Source: Harmothoe impar
Lineage: Eukaryota > Annelida > Polychaeta > Phyllodocida > Polynoidae
Direction of reading: 5' to 3'
DNA: 64,000 nucleotides
Assembly: GCA_947462335.1 (NCBI GenBank)
Contig: OX381705.1
Location: 40,083,672 to 40,147,671 of the forward strand
Part shown: positions 20,506 through 30,324 of the stretch, in pieces
How the letters are laid out: the number at the start of each line of letters is the position of its first letter
Position numbering within the stretch: the first letter of the stretch is position 1
Position numbers and translations under genes: made by a program
Notes under the pieces: model-generated
Databases searched by the model: none
Told to the model about the DNA's origin: nothing
The model's input: only the letters and a program-made list of their open reading frames with translations

Positions 20506-23500
20506 TTATGACTCGCCACTCAGCAAAAGTTCTTCATTTCTGGACACTGGAGACATGCATTCACTAGATCGATTGTCACTCATCTCAATGGATATGTCCA
20601 TCCCAGACCCTAGCTGCAAAGCATCAGGGTTAGGAAAATGCACTCGAGTACCCATAGGTACACTCGCCATGGATACAGGAATGTCCAGGGTAGATGGACG
20701 ATGGTTCCCAGACATAGAACCAGTCGTCACAGGTAGGTCCATTGGAGGATCCACCATCATGGATTGTTCAAGTTCGTTTTCAGGAGCCATAAGCGCCTCA
20801 GCATCACGGATAGACAGACGTAGGTCAGCCTCTGCAATTGCATCGTTCAGCTCCATCAGTATCTGAACCGCCTCCCTAGTCTCACTTTCCGTTATCTGGC
20901 AAGGTGACTGACAAGAGGTGGTGTCGAGTATTGGTGTTGAGACAGGAGTCGAGTTATATGACTCTGCCTGCAGTTCATTCACCACCATCCTCGCTAGAGT
21001 GGACACCCCGGCTGGAGTATCCATAGTCTCAAAGGAAGACACGGTTGTGTCCACCCCCATTGTAGCATACTGCATCGTCTTAGCATCAGACGACACAGAA
21101 GTAGACGTCACAGCAACAGATGTCACCGAGACAGGTGACATAGGAACAGACGTCACAGCCACGGACGTCTTAGGAACAGACGTCACAGCCACGGACGTCT
21201 TAGGAACAGACGTCACAGCCACGGACGTCTTAGGAACAGACGTCACAGGAACCAACTCCGATGACCCACAGGCCATGGAGGTGGCAGCCACGTAACTGCA
21301 GTCGGCCAGGTGCGTCTCGTCTTCTGTAGATGGAGGTGGAGGACTCCTAGGGGTATTACTAGCCCTGGAGTCAGCTCTCAACCTTTGCGCGTATGCATCA
21401 CCGTCAAATCCTAAGGGAAGAGGGGCAGAACCCCGTTCAACCCTGTACACACTCTCGTCGTACCAACTTGACAATGGTATCTCATAGCAGTCCTCGAAAA
21501 ACTCAGCCAACTCTTCATAGAAGTCATCGTTCTGCTGAGCTTCCTTTCTATAGCTAGAAAATTCTTCTGTTAGACCACCAATTTCGTGTTCTAACTTCCG
21601 AATAATTTTGATTTTTAGACTAATTTCAGTCCTGGCAGCAGTTAGCTTATGTTCAGCAGAACTGACCATATCCTTACTGCGATCCAACTTGACTTTGAGA
21701 TCATCAATTAAAAATTGACTTTCCATACGAGATTTTTCAATATTCAATCTCAAATCATCTACTATTCTGCTTGAGGTTGCTACCATGTCATCTCGTTGTC
21801 CCAACTGTCTTTTGAGGGCTTCATTCTCCTCAGTCATTTTGGACATTTTAGATAGGAGTTCTGCTTTAGCAGTCTCCACTTTCTCTAATTCGGCCAAACG
21901 ACTTTCCTTTAGCAATTGCTCAGCTTGAGCCCTAGCTCCTTGCAGAGCTAGTTGACAAGCGAGATCCAGTGTGTCAAATGAACTTTTAAGTCCAGTGACA
22001 TACTGTTCTTTCAGAAGATTCCTGATACTTATATTCTCAGGGTGATCAATATCACCAGTCAGCTTAGGCAGAGGGACCGACTCCAAAGAGATATCTTCCT
22101 CACCCACTCCAGATGATGGAGAGTTTAGTGAGAGACCCCCCATACAGGTAGATGGTGATGGAACGGAGGATAGTCTACGACCAATCTCCTGTTCCTTCCT
22201 GATCTCTATTTTACTCGATTGAACCCTGCCTGCGGGTGGGGCAAATTTTTGGTCCACCCAATCATCTCCCCCAGATTGGAAATCAATCGTTCTATAGGTC
22301 ATTTTAGATTTGGAATCCTCTTTCCCACTTACTGACTCTATCTTCCCTGTTACATACCCTTGACTATCAGTAGAAGTATTTTCTGTCTTTAATATCTTCC
22401 TTGACACTCCCGGGTTCCCTCTAGCTTCAGAGATTGTGGTAGGAGGTATTACCTCCTCTCCCACAAATACACAGTCATCCTCCTCCTCTACAGGAGAAGC
22501 CAACAGGTCATTTACCATTTTCTCCTCTATGGCTAGCCTTGGGCTAACAGCAACCCTCGGTAATGATCCGCCAGAGCCCTCCTTGTTGGATTCAGTAGTG
22601 TTCCTACTAAACCCACAGGAAGACCCTGGAGCACGTCTTTTGGTTGGGGTCGATCGGCCGTCAGGTGATGAGTCTAACCCAGCAGAAGCTGAGGACTCCT
22701 CTGAACCTGTGGTCCGCATCTCTCCTAAGGTAACCGAGACAGGAGTGTACACTCCATGGTCCACAGTTTTACCTTCAGACAGCATTTTACCTTTAGGAGG
22801 AGTGGCCAACTCCATTTTACTACGATAATCAGAGGCTTTCTCTGGAAAGTCCTGAATGTAGTATGGCCACGCCTTTCGATTCAACCACAACCTTCTCGGG
22901 TTATGGTTGAACATCAAGGTGTATGCCAACCCCTGTGGTACCCTCACACACTTTTCTCTGTCCGTGAGTCCTAAGGCCTCCGGACTATTCTCGAGAATAT
23001 CTAGATTGGACATGGCAGTTTCAGCCTTCATATGGTGTACATCCACTAAATGCCTTATCATACAGCCCTTTCTAGATGTGCTGAAAGGTTCACCATCTTT
23101 CATACATTTAACTGAGCGATTAGACTTGGCCCGGCACTGCCACATCATTTTGGAGTGCGCGTGGAACTCCACTAGATGTCGTGCGAACTGGTACAGGTCC
23201 AAATACTCAGCTATTGGATTTCTATCCATACACTCATTGAATGGGCATTGCCCCGAACCTATTCTCCAACCTCTACCAGGTTTATAAGTAGGCATACCCG
23301 GCGGAACAAATGTCATCCAGGCCCATTTCAACCGATCTCTATCCTCGTTGGAGAGGTCGGCAGCCCTGTATGTCCCCATACTTTGCTTTATAACCTCATC
23401 CCAGAACTTGTACGCTTGATGTGCCCCCGAACTGGTATGCTCTAACCAGAACTCCATATCCCTCTCTGTATCTTCGTAGGATGGTAGCCTAGCTCGGCTC

Positions 23501-24312
23501 CCTATCTCCCCAGTAACCTCTCCTACATAGGGTCTGGACTTAGAATTATCGGAAGGAGATCTGAATAGTTTAGTACATTTCTTCTCGTTGAACTTGTCCA
23601 ACTCTTGGATGTATGCCCCCCTGCATATCCTACTCCCGGGAATCACTGCATCCGGCTTAAATTTCTCGAATTTAGCTGCTAAATGCATTACTGCCATGTT
23701 TGGAATACGTTCCGGAGTTGACTGTGTAGGGGCATTCCAATCGGGTACAAAGTTACCATGCACCGGATGTAAACCATCCGCACGGTCATACGACATAGCA
23801 CCCCACGGAGCGCCCACTGGAACGTCACTGACCGAGTGCACCGGTATCCCGGGCATATTCGGGTCAGTCCGGGTCACTCCCGAAGTAGGTGGTGACGCAA
23901 TATTCCCAACCTGGAACAAGGGAAATCCCCCGGCCTCGAGTCCTTTCAACCCCGGCCCTGACACGAACCCCCTAGCCTGCGCCACTGATAAACCCATATC
24001 TACCAGTTTCCTTACATGTTCTCCCCGAGCTAGGAGATACTGTGTGGTTTTAACCTTTTCAGTTCTCCTTATCTCCGAGATATTACTGTGATTTCGGCGT
24101 TTCACACCCCTATTCTTCATCTTAGCCGGTGGTTGATACACAAATTTAGGTAAATCTGCATCCCGATATCGTTTTGGAAGGTCATACTCGACCGGAGCTG
24201 TTGACTCCAGGTCCCCCAAAGCTAACAATTCTCTCTGTTCCTGCGACAGAGGGGTAACCTCCGTCGAGTGACTCCTTCTATGGGAGTCTCCCGACGGATA
24301 GTTATCCGCCAT
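20506..24312 (-). CDS. ORF3 protein with paired Cys/His module and long coiled coil (element B)
   Basis: This is a 1268-aa protein downstream of pol. It has no signal peptide or membrane span, so an envelope role is unlikely. Residues ~356-425 form a paired zinc-finger-like module (CPFNEC with HLVEFH, then C-x9-C with RHLVDVHH) that matches residues 623-692 of the element A protein. Residues ~520-760 are Ser/Thr/Gly-rich. Residues ~800-965 are a long coiled coil, and a YEIPLSSWYDES patch follows. Residues ~1020-1060 contain 10-residue tandem repeats (TSVPKTSVAV). The ATG at 24312 follows a pyrimidine-rich stretch ending in TAG, a possible splice acceptor. The function is not known. Conservation of the module in two diverged elements suggests it is under selection. 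Confidence 0.85.
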   Translation of the reverse strand: MADNYPSGDSHRRSHSTEVTPLSQEQRELLALGDLESTAPVEYDLPKRYRDADLPKFVYQPPAKMKNRGVKRRNHSNISEIRRTEKVKTTQYLLARGEHVRKLVDMGLSVAQARGFVSGPGLKGLEAGGFPLFQVGNIASPPTSGVTRTDPNMPGIPVHSVSDVPVGAPWGAMSYDRADGLHPVHGNFVPDWNAPTQSTPERIPNMAVMHLAAKFEKFKPDAVIPGSRICRGAYIQELDKFNEKKCTKLFRSPSDNSKSRPYVGEVTGEIGSRARLPSYEDTERDMEFWLEHTSSGAHQAYKFWDEVIKQSMGTYRAADLSNEDRDRLKWAWMTFVPPGMPTYKPGRGWRIGSGQCPFNECMDRNPIAEYLDLYQFARHLVEFHAHSKMMWQCRAKSNRSVKCMKDGEPFSTSRKGCMIRHLVDVHHMKAETAMSNLDILENSPEALGLTDREKCVRVPQGLAYTLMFNHNPRRLWLNRKAWPYYIQDFPEKASDYRSKMELATPPKGKMLSEGKTVDHGVYTPVSVTLGEMRTTGSEESSASAGLDSSPDGRSTPTKRRAPGSSCGFSRNTTESNKEGSGGSLPRVAVSPRLAIEEKMVNDLLASPVEEEDDCVFVGEEVIPPTTISEARGNPGVSRKILKTENTSTDSQGYVTGKIESVSGKEDSKSKMTYRTIDFQSGGDDWVDQKFAPPAGRVQSSKIEIRKEQEIGRRLSSVPSPSTCMGGLSLNSPSSGVGEEDISLESVPLPKLTGDIDHPENISIRNLLKEQYVTGLKSSFDTLDLACQLALQGARAQAEQLLKESRLAELEKVETAKAELLSKMSKMTEENEALKRQLGQRDDMVATSSRIVDDLRLNIEKSRMESQFLIDDLKVKLDRSKDMVSSAEHKLTAARTEISLKIKIIRKLEHEIGGLTEEFSSYRKEAQQNDDFYEELAEFFEDCYEIPLSSWYDESVYRVERGSAPLPLGFDGDAYAQRLRADSRASNTPRSPPPPSTEDETHLADCSYVAATSMACGSSELVPVTSVPKTSVAVTSVPKTSVAVTSVPKTSVAVTSVPMSPVSVTSVAVTSTSVSSDAKTMQYATMGVDTTVSSFETMDTPAGVSTLARMVVNELQAESYNSTPVSTPILDTTSCQSPCQITESETREAVQILMELNDAIAEADLRLSIRDAEALMAPENELEQSMMVDPPMDLPVTTGSMSGNHRPSTLDIPVSMASVPMGTRVHFPNPDALQLGSGMDISIEMSDNRSSECMSPVSRNEELLLSGES
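21150..21250 (-). repeat. 30-bp tandem repeat inside ORF3 of element B
   Basis: The unit GGAACAGACGTCACAGCCAC + GGACGTCTTA (as read on the + strand) is repeated about three times, with partial units on each side. It encodes repeats of TSVPKTSVAV. The repeated copies are identical or nearly so, which suggests recent expansion. Confidence 0.85.
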
Positions 24313-25258
24313 GATAACTACACAGAGGGCGGCCCAGAGGAGCCCACTCTAAAAATGAGCTTAAATGAGTAGTAGAATCAGGAAAATTGTTACAAAAGTG
24401 TCCTCCTGTACTACCTCACTTTAGTGTCTCCTCTCTCCCTCACATGTAGATGTTCTAACCGGTGTTTTACATACGCGGAGAGAGGTGCCTTCGCATCCAC
24501 CCTCTCCAACGGTATGTGCAGGACTGACGCTTTCCGCGCCAAACCAGCATGCGTGCGCATCCAAGCGCAAAGGATCACGGGTACCGGATAGCCCTTCCCG
24601 AAGAAGTTATCCGGTATTATCCGAAGAAAACCGGGTGGCGGAGTAAACTGCGTAGTAGTTGCAATCTTCGCCGGGTTCTCTCGGATTGTATTTTACACAT
24701 CATTTCAAGTAATAGCAATTCTTTAGTTCGTCACGGCTGTATTATTTGTAGCTTATGAACTTTTAGAACGCTGTTTAAACAAACATTATAAAAAAATACG
24801 TGTCAAAGTAAATTTCTTTGGTTGTCCGAACAAATTCGGAATACGTATGAGTCCCATTCTCATGTTGTTGTAACGAGTTCTACACCCGTACTTTCTACAT
24901 AATATTTCTTACTAGGATCCTCATATCTATCCTTAGAAAAATTACTGACTAGGTTTGATTGGGTTTTAATCCGAAACCATCACGACAAGTACTAAAAGGG
25001 AAACCAACTCACAGACCATAGCATGTAAACATTCAAAACTAACTTTAGTAAAGCAGAACGTTGGGTACCCCAATGCCATCTACTGGTCAATTTCACCATT
25101 ATTCCCGTCACAAAGACTAAAGAATAAAATCCGGTATTTCTCGTTGTGTTTTTGACAATTAGCACCAGTTACGCAACTTTCCGGGGTTTACCGGGTAAGT
25201 CCTTGGAGACCCGAACTATTTCGGGTAACCACAACAAACGAACCCAGCCCCGCCGCTC
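24313..25258 (-). promoter_or_regulatory. pol-ORF3 inter-ORF region of element B
   Basis: This 946-bp region contains no ORF in the element's sense. On the - strand it contains AAGGGCTATCCGGT (complement around 24583-24597), a 14-base identity with the inter-ORF region of element A, followed in both by CGTGA. TTATCCGGT also occurs nearby on the other strand (24607-24615). Just before the ORF3 ATG the sense strand reads GCCGCCCTCTGTGTAG, a plausible splice acceptor with the AG at 24318-24319. Expression of ORF3 from an internal promoter or from a spliced RNA are both possible. Confidence 0.45.
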
Positions 25259-28200
25259 TTACGTAACAGCACCTCGACCCGCTATACGAGCACTTCTACG
25301 TATGGGTCCTTGGGGTTTCTTCTTCTCAATTACTGTAGGAACCTCCCTAGTTCCCTTTTCAGTAACCAACTTCTTCTTTTTCTTCCTACCATCGACTTTT
25401 CTAGCTGGCGTTGCTTTTCTAGTCTTCTTTGTAGGCGGGGGTGCCGTAACCTGTGTTTTACGCACCCACCTGGGTTGGGGCATTGGCACTTCTACCAAAG
25501 GCTCATTCTCATCGCCGGGCCGGCGACCTAGCCAAGGCTTCAGGCGATCCACATGGCCTGCAACTATCTTGCCTTTCACATTCTTCAACAACACAGTAAC
25601 ATCCGATATTACTTTTGTCACCTCAAATGGCCCATCCCAACCTTTCGAGATTTTTCCATGTACAGGTGGCTTCAATCTCACCACCTTCTGTCCAACTACA
25701 TACTTCCTCTCTCTCAAGCCTGTATCATACCCTACTTTCTGATGGATGGCCGCTTTCTTCAAATGGCCTCTCACCAATGCATAGCCTTCCCGCAATTCTC
25801 TACGCAGAGATTCCGCAAATGCCACACGGCATGGGACATCCTTTCTCCGCAGTACACTGCCAAAGACCAAATCTGCAGGCATTATGATCTCAGATCCAAA
25901 TACCAAGCTGTTAGGAGTGCAGCCAGTTGAAGCATGCACCGTACCGTTGTATGCATGAGCCACATACTGGGAAAACGTGTCCCAGTCATCCTGATTAGAA
26001 TTAACCAGTGTGGTCAGCCCTTGAATCAACGTGCGGTTGAATCTCTCAACCATCCCATCCGACTGCGGTCGGTACGGATTAGTGCGTGTCTTAACTATGG
26101 CCAATTCTTCCAGCATCCCCTGAAAGAGACGCGATTCAAACTCCCTACCCTGGTCTGAATGTAACATGAGAGGTGCGCCAAATGTTAGTACCCACTCCTC
26201 AACCAAAGCTTGTGCGCAACTTAATGCTGTGTGATCCTTCATTGGGATCACCTTCACGTACTTTGTATAGTAGTCTTGTACCACCATCATGCACACGTTG
26301 GAGTTTGGAGTTGTCTGGAAGCCAGTGATTATATCAATGGCTATCCTCGCAAATCTGACTCCGAACAGTTCCTGTCTGAGAGATGTTTTACCTTTCCCAG
26401 GGCCCGGCTTCACCAGGCAACACGTCGGGCATTCACTCAACCAACGTATTACGTCCTTAGACATCCCAGGCCAGTAATATCTCCTCGCTAGTTTGTCCAA
26501 AGTCCGTTTCCTGCCAAAATGAGCGGAAGTCTGATGACCATGGAAAAACTCGAATACTTCCCATCTCAGAGAAGCTGGCAAGACTATCTGTAGCCTTCTT
26601 CTGGCTTTGCCTTCAAGAGTTTTCCATCTACACAATAGGCCGTCTCGCACTACCAACTGCGACCATTGGCCCACCAAGTTCCTTATTTCCACACATTCTA
26701 ATGACAGAGCAGGTCTGACGGGACGAGCAGCTCTCTCCAGGATCAGATTCCGTATCATATTGATACCATCGTCCTCCTGCTGAGCTTCAAGTATGGACTC
26801 CGCCGACCAAAACACCAAGTTCTCTTCCCAGGCCGGATCAAAATTCATTATTGGCGCCACCAACGCGTTATGTATGCCACAGTCTTCACAGTCCATTCTT
26901 GCACATCTTCGGATTGGTCTCCTAGACAAACAATCCGCATTCACGTGCTTTACTCCGCTCCGATGCTGAATCTGGGTATTCTCTATCCCTAATTCAGACA
27001 ACGCGGAGATCCATCTGCCCATCATCCCATCTGCCTCCTTGAAATTAAGGAGCCATCTCAAGGATGAATGGTCCGTTCGTAGAATAAAATTCCCACCATA
27101 CAAATAATGGCGGAATTTCTTTGTGTATACTACTATGGCCAACAACTCTCTCTTGGTGGTACAATAATTGCGTTGAGTTTTACTCAAGCTGTTGCTAGCA
27201 AATGCCAAGGGCACTTCCCTACCCTCCTGCACTTGGGATAAGACAGCGCCTATGCTATCGTTGCTAGCGTCGGTGTCCAGGATGAACTGATCACCCTCAG
27301 TAGGATAGCTCAGCACAGGAGTTACCGTAAATAACTCCTTCAGCTTCTGAAAAGCCTGTCCAGCTAATTCCGTCCAAATAAACGGAGGTAGCTTCGACAT
27401 TCCCTTCCTTTTTCCTACTACCAGCGCCTGTAATGGAGCCGACACCTCAGCAAATCCGGGAATGAAATCACGGTAGTATGAGCAAAAACCCAAAAATGAC
27501 CTCACTTCTTTCTGGTCTTTTGGCGTTGCCCAATTAGCTACAGCCTCTAATTTCCCTGGATCCGCCGAAATACCTGTGCCACTGACTATTCGGCCCAGAT
27601 ATTCCACTGATTGCCTGAAGAACTTGCATTTCTTAGCTTTCAGTCTAAGGTTGTAGGATCTCAGTCGATCCATTACCTTGTTCAAATTCGATAGACACTC
27701 CTCCCGAGTTTTTCCGAAAACTATGATGTCGTCTAGATAAACTAGACAGTTTTTCCACAACAATCCCCTTAGCATTGTCTCCATCATATTCTCGAAAGTA
27801 GCCGGAGCATTGCATAAGCCAAATGGCATTACATTGAACTCGAACAACCCCCTGTGGGTTGTGAATGCTGTCTTTTCCTTATCCTCTGGGTGCATCCCAA
27901 TCTGCCAGTACCCTGACTGGAGATCTAAGGTACTAAACCAGTGATTACCTCCCAAGGAATCCAGACTTTCGTCAATGCGTGGCAAGGGGTAGGCATTCTT
28001 CCTCGTAATCCCATTTAGTCTCCTGTAATCTATACAGAACCGACAGGTGCCATCCTTTTTGGTAACCATTACCACCGGACTAGCCCATGGACTATCTGAG
28101 GGCCTTATTATCCCTTCCCCTAACATCTTGTCCACCTCATCCTCCAATGCCTGCTTCTTAGACAACGGGAGGTGCCGGTATGGCAAGCGCAATGGTGGGC

Positions 28201-29446
28201 TAGAACCGGTGTCTATCCGATGAGTTACTCGGTCAGTTCTACCCAATTGCTCCCCTGGAGCGGAGAACAGGTCTGCATTCTCGCATAATAGCTGAGCCAG
28301 ACTCTGTTTGTCCTCTTCCGTCTCCAAGTGGCTATCTGTCACTAACGGTAAAAGATGCAGTGGCAATCCATATCCTTCCTTCCTATCCTGCTCCCCAGTG
28401 TCTTGCAATACCACTGGCATAGCGGATGGATCCAAAGCTCCTATTTCCACTGCTCTCTTTACTGCTAACTCTACTTCTGGTGAGTCAGCTCTTCCTACCA
28501 CGTCAGCATATGTTACGTCCCCAAAGGTCGTCCCTTTTTCCAGGTACACATCCTGAAAAGTCATATTACTGACTGGTACTACTGTTCGTCTTGAACTCTG
28601 CACTAAGGCACTGGTGGAAACCAACCCCAGCTTACTCAAATGCTGCTGATTCGGTTCCACCACCCCCATGCGGTCAAATTCCATTTCCCGGCAGTATACA
28701 ACTACATTGCACACATGGCGGGGAGGAATTCGTACTGTCTGAGAGACAGACGAGACGCCTGAAATCCGGCGGAGTACACACTGGACCTTCATCTCTTGTG
28801 GATACCGAAGAGTGAGTTCCCCTGTCACACTATCCAATACCGCTCCATACAGAGAACAAAAATCTACTCCCAAGATTCCCTCATCCGTCAATTCAGCTAC
28901 AGTTGTTGAAACAACAAATGAATGTTGATTCACCCAAAAGGGTATCACCTGTCTGCCATGTGTCCGCATATGAGACCCATCAGCACTTCTGACCGACCCA
29001 GACCCCACAGGGTTAGTCGACAGACCTGCGAGCTTCTTGAAGAAATGGTGACCCATCATGGAGTGACTAGCTCCAGTATCGATCAGAAATTCCCCCGAGC
29101 AGCCCTGAATCTGCACAGGCAAGTACCATCTCTTCCCTTGTAAAGGAGAAGGTTGCAAGGCAAATCTCTGGATTCCAGCTTCACCGCCCAAGTCATATCC
29201 CCTCGAGTTGAGAAACTTAACTATAGGATCATCGGGTTTGAGTCGCGAAGCACAAAACCTTTCTACTTCTTCCGCCAACTCAATTCTGCGGACAGTGTCC
29301 AGATGAGCTAAATCTTCAACACCTTTCTCGTCCGTTCCCTGGGGCCCATCTCCACCTGGCGGATCAGACTCAGGTGCGGCTAACCCCAGCGGTTCCCATG
29401 AAATGGAATCTTTTGATTCTCCCCTGATAGTACCTTTGACAATCAC
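25259..29446 (-). CDS. pol: Pol polyprotein: protease, reverse transcriptase, RNase H, integrase (element B)
   Basis: This is a 1395-aa open frame. An aspartic protease motif DTGAS lies at residues 123-127. Reverse transcriptase spans ~430-620, with PFGLCNAPATF and the YLDD active site at 570-573. RNase H follows, with DTDAS (~724), a conserved Glu (~767) and TDHSSL (~791). The integrase has an H-H-C-C zinc module (~969-1010) and a D-D-E triad at about D1038, D1098 and E1134, with 35 residues between the last two. A GPF-type module (~1271) and a basic AT-hook-like tail follow. All catalytic residues are present. The frame opens with GTG at 29446, not a true start: it overlaps the end of gag by 28 nt in the -1 frame, so pol is probably made by ribosomal frameshifting. 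Confidence 0.95.
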   Translation of the reverse strand: MIVKGTIRGESKDSISWEPLGLAAPESDPPGGDGPQGTDEKGVEDLAHLDTVRRIELAEEVERFCASRLKPDDPIVKFLNSRGYDLGGEAGIQRFALQPSPLQGKRWYLPVQIQGCSGEFLIDTGASHSMMGHHFFKKLAGLSTNPVGSGSVRSADGSHMRTHGRQVIPFWVNQHSFVVSTTVAELTDEGILGVDFCSLYGAVLDSVTGELTLRYPQEMKVQCVLRRISGVSSVSQTVRIPPRHVCNVVVYCREMEFDRMGVVEPNQQHLSKLGLVSTSALVQSSRRTVVPVSNMTFQDVYLEKGTTFGDVTYADVVGRADSPEVELAVKRAVEIGALDPSAMPVVLQDTGEQDRKEGYGLPLHLLPLVTDSHLETEEDKQSLAQLLCENADLFSAPGEQLGRTDRVTHRIDTGSSPPLRLPYRHLPLSKKQALEDEVDKMLGEGIIRPSDSPWASPVVMVTKKDGTCRFCIDYRRLNGITRKNAYPLPRIDESLDSLGGNHWFSTLDLQSGYWQIGMHPEDKEKTAFTTHRGLFEFNVMPFGLCNAPATFENMMETMLRGLLWKNCLVYLDDIIVFGKTREECLSNLNKVMDRLRSYNLRLKAKKCKFFRQSVEYLGRIVSGTGISADPGKLEAVANWATPKDQKEVRSFLGFCSYYRDFIPGFAEVSAPLQALVVGKRKGMSKLPPFIWTELAGQAFQKLKELFTVTPVLSYPTEGDQFILDTDASNDSIGAVLSQVQEGREVPLAFASNSLSKTQRNYCTTKRELLAIVVYTKKFRHYLYGGNFILRTDHSSLRWLLNFKEADGMMGRWISALSELGIENTQIQHRSGVKHVNADCLSRRPIRRCARMDCEDCGIHNALVAPIMNFDPAWEENLVFWSAESILEAQQEDDGINMIRNLILERAARPVRPALSLECVEIRNLVGQWSQLVVRDGLLCRWKTLEGKARRRLQIVLPASLRWEVFEFFHGHQTSAHFGRKRTLDKLARRYYWPGMSKDVIRWLSECPTCCLVKPGPGKGKTSLRQELFGVRFARIAIDIITGFQTTPNSNVCMMVVQDYYTKYVKVIPMKDHTALSCAQALVEEWVLTFGAPLMLHSDQGREFESRLFQGMLEELAIVKTRTNPYRPQSDGMVERFNRTLIQGLTTLVNSNQDDWDTFSQYVAHAYNGTVHASTGCTPNSLVFGSEIIMPADLVFGSVLRRKDVPCRVAFAESLRRELREGYALVRGHLKKAAIHQKVGYDTGLRERKYVVGQKVVRLKPPVHGKISKGWDGPFEVTKVISDVTVLLKNVKGKIVAGHVDRLKPWLGRRPGDENEPLVEVPMPQPRWVRKTQVTAPPPTKKTRKATPARKVDGRKKKKKLVTEKGTREVPTVIEKKKPQGPIRRSARIAGRGAVT

Positions 29447-29484
29447 AGGTGGGGTTGTTATCTTGTCATCGACAACAACCCCTG

Positions 29485-29512
29485 TTAGTTTTCCGTCGGT
29501 GGTGGGCTTTGG
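29485..29512 (-). other. gag-pol overlap, probable -1 frameshift window
   Basis: The pol frame opens after a TGA (complement at 29513-29515) and gag ends with TAA (complement at 29485-29487), leaving 28 nt in which both frames are open. The last gag codons read ACG GAA AAC TAA. The A-rich run there could allow slippage, although it is not a perfect X-XXY-YYZ heptamer. Confidence 0.5.
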
Positions 29513-30324
29513 TCAGAAGAGGGTCCGTCTTTTTGTTTCTCGACCGATGATACATTCTTAGTATCCTTGGACCAACATGTCCTTGCAAAGTGACCCTTCT
29601 TCCCACAATTATAGCATTTCGTGTCTTTGTTGGGTTTCCCCTTACCGCGACCACGAGTTGCGACCTTTTCAGCCTTCTCAGCCTTACTACGCTCCTCCAT
29701 GACTTTCCCGATCATGGTCTTCAATGCACCCTCCTCTGGCGCTTGAGCGTCTGATCCTGGAACCTTTCGTCTTACATAAAAAGAACGACGTCCTTTCCAT
29801 TTAGGATCTATTGCTGCCACCTCTTGCACTCCCTCTGTAGTCAGTTCAACCTCTTCTACGGGCATCTCTATTACTGCTACAGGGGCTGCCTCTACAGTTT
29901 TCAACAGCTTCCTCTTTCTCAGAGCATCTTCCGTAAGCTCGAAGATATCTGCTAGGGACATAGTGGTCTTCCACTGTGAAGCAATCTCGCTCGACAATCT
30001 TTCGTCTTTAAGTCCATCTATATACAGGCTGGACAACTTCCTTACCAGCCATGGATCACTTGGACTCATAGATGCAAATGCTTCTGCTGCTAGCACTCTG
30101 AGAGCCATTCCAAACTGTCTGTGCCCTTCACCGGGCTTCTGAACTCTTGCCTCTAGCTCAGATGCGGGATCCGCACCGGATGTGGAACCTAAAGCCCATG
30201 AAGCTGTTTCCACTAATCCCTTGTACGTTCTTCCCCCGCTTAATTCAAAGCTTGTTAGGGCGGGATCACCAGGACCGCAGACACCATGACAAAGCTGCAA
30301 GGCACTCATCGCCTTCCCAACCAT
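29485..30324 (-). CDS. gag: Gag, C-terminal part: capsid remainder and CCHC nucleocapsid (element B)
   Basis: This is a 279-aa frame. The first ~140 residues look like the helical capsid region of a Ty3/gypsy Gag, with a stretch around GHRQFGMALRVLAAEAF. Lys/Arg-rich sequence follows, then one CCHC zinc knuckle, CYNCGKKGHFARTC, which binds the RNA genome. It overlaps the preceding frame by 59 nt and is shifted by +1 relative to it. The ATG at its 5' end lies in the middle of the capsid homology, so it is unlikely to be a separate gene. Either a one-base change or a programmed +1 shift joins the two parts. Confidence 0.85.
   Translation of the reverse strand: MVGKAMSALQLCHGVCGPGDPALTSFELSGGRTYKGLVETASWALGSTSGADPASELEARVQKPGEGHRQFGMALRVLAAEAFASMSPSDPWLVRKLSSLYIDGLKDERLSSEIASQWKTTMSLADIFELTEDALRKRKLLKTVEAAPVAVIEMPVEEVELTTEGVQEVAAIDPKWKGRRSFYVRRKVPGSDAQAPEEGALKTMIGKVMEERSKAEKAEKVATRGRGKGKPNKDTKCYNCGKKGHFARTCWSKDTKNVSSVEKQKDGPSSDQSPPPTEN

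Noticed and set aside
20506..24312. ORF3 as an envelope gene
   Set aside because: It has the right position, but there is no signal peptide, membrane span or fusion-type hydrophobic segment, and it contains zinc-finger-like and coiled-coil regions instead.
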